12,634 nucleotides of DNA from Bacteroidales bacterium UBA1715 (GCA_002317135.1 DCIX01000015.1:1-12634), one strand, 5' to 3'; counted from the stretch's first letter, positions 1 through 6,636 are shown. The notes: generated by a model not told the origin, from the letters alone. Program-made: numbers and translations.

Positions 1-84
1 TTTTTTGCAAAAATAAAAATATATCGCAAACGATATAAATTTCAAGATGATTTTTTATAGATAATTAAATTGGAATAGAAATTG

Positions 85-92
85 CATATTTG
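85..92 (+). promoter_or_regulatory. Possible -7 promoter box for the first lipoprotein gene
   Basis: CATATTTG differs from the Bacteroidetes -7 consensus TAnnTTTG only in its first base and lies 25 bases before the ATG at 118. No TTTG-like -33 box is visible at the usual 19-20 base spacing. The assignment rests on position and the near match. Confidence 0.35.
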
Positions 93-117
93 TAACAGTT
101 AAATTAAAAGGAAGAAT

Positions 118-570
118 ATGAAACAGCATGTATTGTCAAATGGCAAATTATGGTATGTATTAGTTGTGATGTCGCTGATATTTTTGGGTTCTTGTGAAAA
201 ACGGACAGGACGTTCTTTTCTTAATAATGTAACCGAATGTGGAGTTACTGTTGAATATGGTTTTGAGCCTTGGAAGGAGAGTCCCACGAGTGTATATGTT
301 GGACCAGGCGAAGAGGTCGAAATTCCAGATATCGATAGATGGGGAATGGTGCATCCTGCAACTCAGGATTCTGTTGTCTTTGTGTTCGACGATGGCGTTA
401 GAATCGTTCATTATTATACTATGGAGCTTGACTCTGCAGGTTGTGGACACGAAACCTATACTCCGGACTTAAACAATATTATGGCGGATTTCCTTTCTCC
501 AAATCCAAGTTGGAAAGAAAAAAACACAAGTGGAAATAAGTGGAGAAACGATTATTATATCCGTCGATAA
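118..570 (+). CDS. Small putative lipoprotein, function unknown
   Basis: The 150-residue product starts with a hydrophobic stretch (about residues 11-24) followed by a lipobox, LGSC, with the lipidated cysteine at position 26. It should therefore be exported by Sec and anchored to a membrane by lipoprotein signal peptidase processing. The mature part is only about 125 residues and shows no catalytic motif; alternating hydrophobic positions suggest a small beta-rich fold. Key segments are PGEE (63-66), a DSVVF strand (84-88) and HYYT (98-101). The same order and near-identical spacing recur in the lipoprotein at 12132-12527, so the two are probably distant paralogues. An AAGGA Shine-Dalgarno-like sequence at 108-112 supports the ATG at 118. 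It is followed by a 104-base gap and rpiB, which has its own promoter box, so it is probably a single-gene transcript. No biochemical function can be assigned. Confidence 0.75.
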   Translation: MKQHVLSNGKLWYVLVVMSLIFLGSCEKRTGRSFLNNVTECGVTVEYGFEPWKESPTSVYVGPGEEVEIPDIDRWGMVHPATQDSVVFVFDDGVRIVHYYTMELDSAGCGHETYTPDLNNIMADFLSPNPSWKEKNTSGNKWRNDYYIRR

Positions 571-646
571 GGCGTATTGATTTCCATAAATAGAAATTGT
601 TGTTATAAAATTTAGGGAAACCAATCATAAAAACATTCAAAAAACC

Positions 647-654
647 TATTTTTG
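647..654 (+). promoter_or_regulatory. -7 promoter box of rpiB
   Basis: TATTTTTG matches the TAnnTTTG consensus exactly. It lies 20 bases before the rpiB ATG, giving a leader of roughly 10-15 bases. No clear TTTG box is seen at -33. Confidence 0.6.
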
Positions 655-674
655 TAAAAAATTACTGTACAGGA

Positions 675-1112
675 ATGGAAATACAAAAAATTGCAATGGC
701 TTGCGACCACGCAGGTTTTCAAATGAAGGAATTTATAAAGAAACAACTTGAAACTGCTGGTTATGAAGTTGTTGATTATGGAACAAATTCTGATGCATCG
801 GTAGATTATCCTGACTTTGCGCACAAAGTTGGTGCTGCGATTAGCAATGCTGAATTTCCTCTTGGTTTTGTGCTTTGTGGTTCTGGTAATGGCGTAAATA
901 TGACGGTAAACAAGCATAAAGGTGTTCGTTCTGCTCTTTGTTGGAACGAAGAAATCGCTCGCTTAGCCCGTGCTCACAACAACGCAAACATTTGTGCAAT
1001 TCCAGCACGATTCATTCCAGCCGATGAAGCCTGGAGAATTGCAAAAACATTTTTATCTACAGATTTCGAAGGTGGTCGCCACGAGAATAGAATCAATAAA
1101 ATAGATTTGTAA
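675..1112 (+). CDS. rpiB: Ribose-5-phosphate isomerase B
   Basis: This enzyme interconverts ribulose 5-phosphate and ribose 5-phosphate in the non-oxidative pentose-phosphate pathway, in the cytosol. At 145 residues it is the usual length for the RpiB/LacAB family. Visible family features are the N-terminal DHAG (11-14), the active-site loop CGSGNGV (68-74) with the catalytic cysteine C68 and S70 where many homologues have threonine, H101 in HNNAN, and the phosphate-binding C-terminus around R135, H136 and R139. Some members of the family act on allose or galactose phosphates, so substrate is inferred from the family majority. The ATG at 675 sits just behind an exact promoter box, and a strong terminator follows 11 bases after the stop, so the gene is a single transcription unit. 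Ribulose 5-phosphate is also the precursor of the arabinose 5-phosphate used by KdsA, encoded further along. Confidence 0.95.
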   Translation: MEIQKIAMACDHAGFQMKEFIKKQLETAGYEVVDYGTNSDASVDYPDFAHKVGAAISNAEFPLGFVLCGSGNGVNMTVNKHKGVRSALCWNEEIARLARAHNNANICAIPARFIPADEAWRIAKTFLSTDFEGGRHENRINKIDL

Positions 1113-1123
1113 TAGATTGAAAA

Positions 1124-1165
1124 TTAACAAGAAAAGCCACTCAAACGAGTGGCTTTTCTTGTTAA
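1124..1165 (+). terminator. Intrinsic terminator after rpiB
   Basis: A perfect 19-base inverted repeat with a 4-base AAAC loop. The GC-rich core is GCCACTC/GAGTGGC, flanked by an A-rich left arm and a right arm TTTTCTTGTT that serves as the U-tract. It ends rpiB transcription and insulates the nuclease-like gene downstream. Confidence 0.92.
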
Positions 1166-1191
1166 ATGGTACTTGTTCAAGATAGAATTCA

Positions 1192-1199
1192 TATCTTTG
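1192..1199 (+). promoter_or_regulatory. -7 promoter box of the nuclease-like gene
   Basis: TATCTTTG is an exact TAnnTTTG match, 24 bases before the ATG at 1224. A TTG at 1173-1175 could be a -33 element, but the 16-base spacing is short. It lies just beyond the rpiB terminator, so the gene has its own promoter. Confidence 0.6.
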
Positions 1200-1223
1200 T
1201 GGTTACATTAACCACTACAAATT

Positions 1224-1691
1224 ATGAAAAAATACGTTCTATTCTGTAGATATTGCCGCTATTGCGTAATCTATTGGAAACATCATGGATTTACCTTCAA
1301 AACAGGTGGTTTTCTTGTAACACATAGAAACCGTATTCGTGAGTCAAGAAAAAGTAAAAATGAAGGAGAAAAATACGCAAAAGAACATTTCATGTGTCAA
1401 ATTTTGAAACGACATGGATTTCAGGTTGAACATTTACCTGACAATAAATTAGAAGGAACTTATGATATAACATTAAATGGAATTCCTACAGATTTAAAAA
1501 GAATGCATACACATACAAATATTCAGAAAAAGGCAAAGCATTCTATAAATGAGCAAGGTGCAAAATTTATTGTCTTTCAATTTGACAATTGGAACGGAAA
1601 ATTTCGTGCAGAAATAGAAGGTATAAAAAAGAAAGGCATTCACGGATACTATTTTCTTACAAGTGATGTAACAGTAATCCATAGTTTCTAA
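1224..1691 (+). CDS. Orphan PD-(D/E)XK / CdiA-CT-like nuclease domain protein
   Basis: The 155-residue product has a basic N-terminal part (1-45) with a C8-x2-C11-x2-C14 cluster, then a compact domain from about residue 46. That domain contains an acidic helix (E47, E49, E54), the stretch GTYDITLNGIPTDLKR (78-93) and QGAKFIVFQF (111-120). D81, nine residues, then D90-L-K92 fits the D-Xn-(D/E)-X-K core of PD-(D/E)XK nucleases. The overall pattern resembles nuclease domains found at the C-termini of CdiA-type contact-dependent toxins and some phage head proteins. I infer a nucleic-acid-cleaving or derived binding role. There is no signal peptide, delivery domain or adjacent plus-strand immunity gene, so it is either a stand-alone enzyme, a domesticated domain or a toxin remnant. 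The ATG at 1224 fits the promoter box; the next in-frame ATG is at residue 57, inside the domain. Its stop codon touches the end of the minus-strand RNA gene. Confidence 0.6.
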   Translation: MKKYVLFCRYCRYCVIYWKHHGFTFKTGGFLVTHRNRIRESRKSKNEGEKYAKEHFMCQILKRHGFQVEHLPDNKLEGTYDITLNGIPTDLKRMHTHTNIQKKAKHSINEQGAKFIVFQFDNWNGKFRAEIEGIKKKGIHGYYFLTSDVTVIHSF

Positions 1692-1759
1692 AAAAACAGC
1701 CCCAACCATATTCTGATTGGGGGATCTGTACGGGTTGCTTTCACAACACCGCCACTTAA
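1690..1759 (-). ncRNA. Probable small non-coding RNA, family not identified
   Basis: A complete transcription unit of about 70 nt can be read on the minus strand. Its promoter (1795-1765) has both boxes at 19-base spacing. The RNA first forms a hairpin at 1750-1732: stem GTTGT/GCAAC closed by a GAAA tetraloop and extended by GG/CC across one bulged T. After a linker of about ten bases (CGTACAGATC) comes a terminator hairpin (1722-1700): CCCCAATC, a 7-base loop, GGTTGGGG, then a run of seven Ts ending at 1690. No start codon and convincing reading frame lies between promoter and terminator, so it is unlikely to encode a peptide. It converges on the nuclease-like gene and overlaps only its stop codon, so it is not a classical antisense RNA. 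The 5' end is an estimate from the promoter. I cannot name its family or target. Confidence 0.65.
1700..1722 (-). terminator. Intrinsic terminator of the minus-strand small RNA
   Basis: An 8-base-pair stem (CCCCAATC with GGTTGGGG, one G-T wobble) and a 7-base loop, followed on the minus strand by CTG and seven Ts (1696-1690). The T-run exists only in the minus direction, which fixes the strand of the transcript. On the plus strand it may still offer some 3'-end structure to the nuclease-gene mRNA. Confidence 0.75.
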
Positions 1760-1764
1760 TGAAA

Positions 1765-1795
1765 CAAATATAGTACAAATTTATTTCTTGTCAAT
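1765..1795 (-). promoter_or_regulatory. Two-box promoter of the small RNA
   Basis: On the minus strand an ATTG (-33 box, 1795-1792, one mismatch to TTTG) is followed after exactly 19 bases by TATATTTG (-7 box, 1772-1765), an exact TAnnTTTG match. It is the only promoter in the window where both boxes stand at the usual Bacteroidetes spacing, which suggests strong or constitutive expression. Predicted transcription start is near 1757-1761. Confidence 0.7.
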
Positions 1796-2037
1796 AGTTA
1801 AGTGACTAATTTTCATTTATTTCTTTGGCATTCTTATGAATTACAACTTTGTTCGTCTAATACAAATTGAAAGTTCCTAATTTTCCGAGTACGACGACAA
1901 AGTCAGTATTTTCTTATTATTGAAATTTCTTTCCTTTTCTTATAAAATTTCTTTTTGCAAAAGAACAAATGTCTCTTTCTTGTTATAAAATCTTCCACTA
2001 AATCTTTTTTGTGTTATCAATGAGACAAATAAAAAGT
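1773..2037. other. Non-coding stretch, no gene seen
   Basis: Apart from the -33 box of the small RNA (1792-1795) this AT-rich stretch holds no convincing gene. The only plus-strand mini-frame noticed (1836-1880, 14 codons) has no ribosome-binding site, exact promoter box or recognisable leader-peptide composition. I see no strong hairpin or direct repeat. Confidence 0.5.
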
Positions 2038-2045
2038 TATCTTTG
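2038..2045 (+). promoter_or_regulatory. -7 promoter box of the lutB-like gene
   Basis: TATCTTTG is an exact TAnnTTTG match. A transcript starting about 4-8 bases downstream would begin near 2050, so the GTG at 2051 would have almost no leader. This favours the ATG at 2069 as the translation start. No clear -33 box is seen. Confidence 0.6.
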
Positions 2046-2068
2046 TTGCTGTGATTTTTTATGAATTT

Positions 2069-3436
2069 ATGTCAAATCAAAAAGCGAAAAAATTCCAAAT
2101 AGACGCCGCTCGTGTGTCTTTTGACGAAAAACACCGTAAAACTATACGGTTCAATATGGGTAAATATCATGCGGCTGTTTCGAAAGGAAAGGCTCGCTAT
2201 CAAAGTTTTGAAGCCACTCGCGAAAAGGCAGCGGCTATTAAACGCCATACTATAGAACATCTTGCAGAATATCTTCAAGAGTTCGAAAAGAATTTTACTG
2301 CTAATGGCGGTACTGTTCTTTGGGCTCGCACTGCTGACGATGCAATAGCTTATATCACAAAGATTTTCCAAGAAAACAATGTTAAGTCTATTGTGAAAAG
2401 TAAATCGATGACGACAGAGGAAATCGAATTAAACGAAAATTTAAAGAAAATAGGCGTTGAGTCTGTCGAAACCGATTTAGGAGAGTATATTGTACAACTT
2501 GCGGGTGAAAAGCCGTATCATATTGTAACTCCTGCTATGCATAAGTCAAAGGCTGATGTTGCACAATTGTTCAATAAACACTTTGGTTTCCCATTGGAAA
2601 GTTCTGCAGAAGAAATGACTATGCTTGCTCGTGCAAAATTGAGAGAAAAATATCTTGCTGCTGATGCAGGTATAACAGGAGCAAATTTCATCGTTGCCGA
2701 CAAAGGTGCTATTGCTGTAACAGAGAATGAAGGTAATGCGTTGATGTCAACTTCTTTCCCAAAAATTCAGATTGCAATTGCAGGTATAGAAAAAATAATT
2801 CCTTCGTACAAAGATTTAGCTTTGTTTTGGCCTCATTTGGCTCAAAACGGTACTGGCCAACCAATTACGGCGTACAGTTCTGTGTTTAGTGGACCGAAAA
2901 AAGATAATGAATCTCATGGTCCAGAGAAAATGTATGTGATTTTGTTGGACAATGGTCGTACTAATATATATAAGCAAGATAAATTCCGTGTTGCGCTTAC
3001 TTGTATTCGTTGCGGTGCTTGTTTGAATGCGTGTCCAATCTACAAAAATATTGGTGGTTATACATACGATACAACATATCAAGGTCCTATTGGAACAGTA
3101 ATTTCTCCACACTTAAAAGGCTTTGACCAATTAGCTCATTTATGTACAGCTTGTTCTTTGTGTGCAAATTGTGCAAGTGTTTGTCCTGTGAAAATGCCGT
3201 TGAATGACCTTATTCTTGAGAATCGTAAATTAGCGGTTGAAGGTGGTTATTTCTCTTCATTGGAAAAACCAATTGTAGGTGGATTCACGTTCTTTACGAA
3301 ATCTGCGGGTCGAATGGATTGTGTTGGTGGTGGCATGAAAAACATTGCAGCTAAATGTTTGGGTAAAAATGCGTGGGGTTCAAAACGTGCATTCCCGAAA
3401 TTTGCACGAAAGTCATTCCGAAAACTACATAAATAA
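2069..3436 (+). CDS. lutB: LutB-type LUD-domain iron-sulfur protein
   Basis: LutB (YkgF) family proteins work with LutA and LutC in a cytosolic, iron-sulfur-dependent lactate oxidation pathway. The 455-residue product has an N-terminal LUD domain (about 60-290) with VKSKSM (109-114), ETDLGEYIVQL (134-144), PAMHKS (155-160) and a central GTGQ segment. Next come two clusters of cysteines, C312-x2-C315-x2-C318-x3-C322-P and C359-x2-C362-x2-C365-x2-C368-x3-C372-P, that should bind [4Fe-4S] centres; the C-terminal tail is basic. Length fits the family. The reading frame is open back to a GTG at 2051 (461 residues), but I chose the ATG at 2069 because of the promoter box at 2038-2045. The expected partner genes lutA and lutC are absent here: a small RNA lies upstream and secDF downstream. 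Family membership is firm; the actual substrate in this organism is less certain. Confidence 0.88.
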   Translation: MSNQKAKKFQIDAARVSFDEKHRKTIRFNMGKYHAAVSKGKARYQSFEATREKAAAIKRHTIEHLAEYLQEFEKNFTANGGTVLWARTADDAIAYITKIFQENNVKSIVKSKSMTTEEIELNENLKKIGVESVETDLGEYIVQLAGEKPYHIVTPAMHKSKADVAQLFNKHFGFPLESSAEEMTMLARAKLREKYLAADAGITGANFIVADKGAIAVTENEGNALMSTSFPKIQIAIAGIEKIIPSYKDLALFWPHLAQNGTGQPITAYSSVFSGPKKDNESHGPEKMYVILLDNGRTNIYKQDKFRVALTCIRCGACLNACPIYKNIGGYTYDTTYQGPIGTVISPHLKGFDQLAHLCTACSLCANCASVCPVKMPLNDLILENRKLAVEGGYFSSLEKPIVGGFTFFTKSAGRMDCVGGGMKNIAAKCLGKNAWGSKRAFPKFARKSFRKLHK

Positions 3437-3440
3437 TAAT

Positions 3441-3483
3441 TGGTAGATAAGGCGGAAGGAAAGAAAATCCGTCTTACTTACCA
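3441..3483 (+). terminator. Hairpin between lutB and secDF, possible weak terminator
   Basis: TAAGGCGGA (3448-3456) pairs with TCCGTCTTA (3468-3476), with one G-T pair and an 11-base purine-rich loop. Beyond one mismatch the stem continues with TGGTAG pairing to TTACCA-side bases (3441-3446 with 3478-3483). It starts 5 bases after the lutB stop. No U-run follows, so it could equally be a 3'-end stabilising or processing structure. Confidence 0.45.
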
Positions 3484-3502
3484 TTCATTCGGAAATAAAA
3501 CA

Positions 3503-3510
3503 TATATTTG
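3503..3510 (+). promoter_or_regulatory. -7 promoter box of secDF
   Basis: TATATTTG is an exact TAnnTTTG match 43 bases before the secDF ATG, giving a leader of about 35-40 bases. It lies beyond the lutB hairpin, so secDF is probably transcribed independently. No TTTG box is visible at -33. Confidence 0.6.
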
Positions 3511-3553
3511 CCGTCACAAATTGGAAAACTAGGTTAACTTAATTTATAAAAAG

Positions 3554-6500
3554 ATGCAAAATAAAGGATTTATCCGTATCTTCACAGTGTTGTTGGTTTT
3601 AGCAGCACTTTATTCTCTTTCATTTACATACTTTACTTCAAAGGCAAATCGTGATGCTGATTCTTATGCAAAAGAAAAAGCAGCAGGTGATAATGTTGCG
3701 TATGCTACATATCAAAAACAATACCTTGATTCTTTGTCTCAAGTAGAGGATTACTACAACTTCTTCTGGTTGAGAAAGTTCAGTTTGAATGAATGTCATC
3801 AACATGAATTGAATCTAGGTTTGGACTTGAAGGGCGGTATGAACGTTACACTTCAAATTTCTACTCGTGATTTGATTAAAAACTTGTCTTCTGATGGCGA
3901 TGCAGATACAATGTTGATTAACACATTGAATCTTGCTGATAAATATGAACAAGAAGCAGGTGAAACATATATCACTGCTTTTGGTAAAGCATTTGAAAAA
4001 TTATATCCATCAAACTTTATGCGTACAATGTTTGTCGCTAACGAAGATATGATGGGTAAAATCAACTATAATTCAACAAACGACGAAGTGTTGAAGGTGT
4101 TGGAAGCAGAAGAAACTTCTGCAATCGAAAATACTTTCAATGTGATTAGAACTCGTATTGACCGTTTCGGTGTTACTCAACCAAACATCCAAAACGTTGG
4201 TGGTGGTAGAATTTTAGTTGAACTTCCTGGTGTTGAAGATCGTGAACGCGTTCGTGACCTTTTGGAAAGTTCTGCTCAATTGGAATTCTGGGAAACTTAT
4301 AATAATGCTGAAGTTTACCAAGTTCTTTTTGCTGTAAATAATGCTCTTGCAGCAATGAATAAAATTGCAGAACCTACAAAAGTTGATTCTGCTGTTGCTC
4401 AAGTAAAAGACACAACTGCTACAGCTGAGTTGTCTTTGTCTGAACAAATCAAACAAGACTCTGCATCTGTAGATTCAGCACAAATGATGGCTCAAAATGC
4501 TGAAGAATTTAAGAAAGCAAATCCATTGTTCGCATTGTTGACTCCAAATGTTGACCGTGAAGGCCGTTTGGGCTACGGACCAATTGTTGGTTATGCTCAA
4601 AAAAGTGCTTTAGCTCAAATAGATTCAATTCTTGCAAAACCAGAAATTAAAGCTATTCTTTTAGAAAACGCTCCTGAATTAAAATTGACTTGGTCTAAAA
4701 AAGCAGATAACGGAATCTATACATTGATTGCGTTGAAAGATGCAGACTTAGATGGTCACGCTTCTTTGGAAGGTGATGTTGTTGTTGATGCTCGTCCTGA
4801 GTTCTCTAACACAAATGGTAGCGCTAGTGTTCGTATGGTTATGAACAACGAAGGTGCTAAAGAATGGAAACGATTGACTAAAGAAAATATTCAACGTTCG
4901 GTTGCAATCGTTCTTGATGGTTATGTATATTCTTACCCTACAGTACAATCAGAAATTGGTGACGGTATTTCTTCTATCACAGGTGATTTCACTATTGCTC
5001 AAGCAACTGACTTGGCAAACATCTTGAAATCAGGTAAATTATCTGCTCGTGCTCACATTATGAATGCTGAATTCGTAGGTCCTTCACTTGGTAAGGAATC
5101 AATTAGAACAGGTATCCTTTCATTCGTATTCGCATTCGTATTAGTACTTATCTATATGATATTCTACTATCGTAAAGCTGGATTCGTTGCAAGTCTTGCA
5201 TTGTTGTTGAACTTGTTCTTAATCTTCGGTGTACTTGCTTCTATCGGTGCAGTTCTTACATTGTCTGGTATCGCAGGTATCGTATTGACTCTTGGTATGG
5301 CAGTCGATGCGAACGTAATCATTTACGAACGTGTTCGTGAGGAACTTGCCGCAGGTAAGGGTGCTCGTTTGGCTATAGCCGATGGTTTCAAGAATGCATA
5401 TTCTGCTATTATCGATGGTCAGGTTACAACATTCTTAACAGGTTTGATTTTGTTCATCTTCGGTACAGGTCCAATCCAAGGTTTCGCAACAACATTGTTA
5501 ATCGGTATCTTGACTTCATTGTTCTGCGGTATTTTTATTACTCGCTTGGTTTTCGAAAGAATGTTGGATAAGAAGAAAGAAATCTCTTTCGATAGCAACT
5601 TGACTCGTGGTGCTTTCAAGAATGTAAATATTGACTTTATTAAGAGTGGTAAAGTCACAGCAATTATCTCTGGTATTTTGGTTGTAGGTTCTCTACTTTC
5701 AATTGCTGTAAGAGGTTTCGATGTTGGTGTTGATTTCGCTGGTGGTCGTTCATTCGTAATCACATTACAAGGTGAACGTAATGTAGAAGCGATTGCTCAA
5801 TCGTTGGCTCCTCAATTCGATGGTGCTGCTCCTGAAGTAAAGACTTACGGTGCTTCTGATGTTAAGATTACTACTAACTACAAAATCAATGAAAAATCTG
5901 ACGAAGGTCACGATATCAATGCTGAAGTAGAAGAAAAACTTTTCAATGGTATTAAACCATTCTTGGCTGAAGGTGCCACATTAGAATCATTCAAACAAGA
6001 TAACTTGAAACAATCAGATATGGTTGGTCCTACAATCGCTAACGATATCATCTTCGGTGCAATTGTTGCAATCATCATCGCATTGATCTGTATGTTCTTG
6101 TATATCTTCGTACGATTCTCAAAATGGCAATATGGTGTTGGTGCTGTTGCTGCATTGTTCCACGATACTATCATCGTTATCGGTGTGTACTCTATCCTTT
6201 ATGGAATTGTTCCTTTCTCTTTGGAAATCGGACAAACATTCGTGGCTGCAATCTTGACAATCATTGGTTATTCTATCAACGATACTGTGGTTGTATTCGA
6301 CCGTATTCGTGAATTCACTCGTGAATATCCAAAACGTAGTACGAAGATGTTGTTCAACCAAGGTATCAACAGTACAATCAGCCGTACAATTAATACTTCT
6401 ATGACAACATTCGTTACATTGTTGATTATGTTCATCTTCGGTGCTGATGCAATCAAAGGTTTCGTATTCTCAATGGCAATTGGTGTTATCATCGGTACTT

Positions 6501-6571
6501 ATTCTTCATTGTTCGTTGCTTCTCCAGTGTCATACGCATTGATGAAGAAAAACGAAGGCGAAGAAGCATAA
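3554..6571 (+). CDS. secDF: Protein translocase subunit SecDF (fused SecD-SecF)
   Basis: This inner-membrane protein uses the proton gradient to help pull proteins through the SecYEG channel into the periplasm. SecD and SecF, separate in E. coli, are one 1005-residue chain, as is normal in Bacteroidetes. The SecD half (about 1-685) has an N-terminal membrane segment (7-27), LGLDLKGG (88-95), TRIDRFGVTQPNIQ (200-213), a large periplasmic domain with an Ala/Ser/Gln-rich insert (about 255-315), and a membrane block from about 515 carrying TLGMAVDANV with the conserved D585. The SecF half (from about 690) has its first membrane segment near 702-720, FDVGVDFAGG (722-731), VGPTIA (824-829), and SINDTVVVFDRIRE with D910. 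These aspartates lie where the proton-relay residues of the family sit. The gene has its own promoter box and ends at a terminator. Confidence 0.97.
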   Translation: MQNKGFIRIFTVLLVLAALYSLSFTYFTSKANRDADSYAKEKAAGDNVAYATYQKQYLDSLSQVEDYYNFFWLRKFSLNECHQHELNLGLDLKGGMNVTLQISTRDLIKNLSSDGDADTMLINTLNLADKYEQEAGETYITAFGKAFEKLYPSNFMRTMFVANEDMMGKINYNSTNDEVLKVLEAEETSAIENTFNVIRTRIDRFGVTQPNIQNVGGGRILVELPGVEDRERVRDLLESSAQLEFWETYNNAEVYQVLFAVNNALAAMNKIAEPTKVDSAVAQVKDTTATAELSLSEQIKQDSASVDSAQMMAQNAEEFKKANPLFALLTPNVDREGRLGYGPIVGYAQKSALAQIDSILAKPEIKAILLENAPELKLTWSKKADNGIYTLIALKDADLDGHASLEGDVVVDARPEFSNTNGSASVRMVMNNEGAKEWKRLTKENIQRSVAIVLDGYVYSYPTVQSEIGDGISSITGDFTIAQATDLANILKSGKLSARAHIMNAEFVGPSLGKESIRTGILSFVFAFVLVLIYMIFYYRKAGFVASLALLLNLFLIFGVLASIGAVLTLSGIAGIVLTLGMAVDANVIIYERVREELAAGKGARLAIADGFKNAYSAIIDGQVTTFLTGLILFIFGTGPIQGFATTLLIGILTSLFCGIFITRLVFERMLDKKKEISFDSNLTRGAFKNVNIDFIKSGKVTAIISGILVVGSLLSIAVRGFDVGVDFAGGRSFVITLQGERNVEAIAQSLAPQFDGAAPEVKTYGASDVKITTNYKINEKSDEGHDINAEVEEKLFNGIKPFLAEGATLESFKQDNLKQSDMVGPTIANDIIFGAIVAIIIALICMFLYIFVRFSKWQYGVGAVAALFHDTIIVIGVYSILYGIVPFSLEIGQTFVAAILTIIGYSINDTVVVFDRIREFTREYPKRSTKMLFNQGINSTISRTINTSMTTFVTLLIMFIFGADAIKGFVFSMAIGVIIGTYSSLFVASPVSYALMKKNEGEEA

Positions 6572-6590
6572 TAATTTTGATTAGACAGAC

Positions 6591-6623
6591 AAGAGAGTAT
6601 CAGTAATGGTACTCTCTTTTTTT
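6591..6623 (+). terminator. Intrinsic terminator after secDF
   Basis: An 11-base-pair stem (AAGAGAGTATC with GGTACTCTCTT, one T-G pair) around a 6-base loop, followed by a T-run to 6623. It begins 19 bases after the secDF stop and separates secDF from kdsA. Confidence 0.88.
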
Positions 6624-6636
6624 ATGTCTAATTTGT

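Noticed and set aside
20..37. TATATCG-CAAA-CGATATA hairpin with T-rich sequence on its minus-strand side, as a terminator
   Set aside because: The stem is short and almost all AT, and no minus-strand gene ends here within the window. The gene to its right is on the plus strand.
1224..1360. C8/C11/C14 plus H20, H21 and H34 as a zinc finger in the nuclease-like protein
   Set aside because: The spacing does not fit a zinc-binding family I know, and it arises from a short tandem Cys-Arg-Tyr repeat. It is noted only as an oddity.
1494..1778. Minus-strand open frame of 94 codons running through the small-RNA locus and into the nuclease-like gene
   Set aside because: Its start lies upstream of the predicted transcription start, it reads through both RNA hairpins and the terminator, and its second half is simply antisense to the nuclease-like gene. 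The RNA interpretation explains the structure better.
1836..1880. Mini-frame of 14 codons (MNYNFVRLIQIESS) as a possible leader peptide
   Set aside because: There is no exact promoter box or ribosome-binding site before it, no runs of regulatory codons, no attenuator hairpin after it, and the lutB promoter lies well downstream.
6124..6492. Several open frames of 60-80 codons opposite or out of frame with the SecF half of secDF
   Set aside because: They are by-products of codon use in a long, conserved gene; none has a promoter box or recognisable domain.
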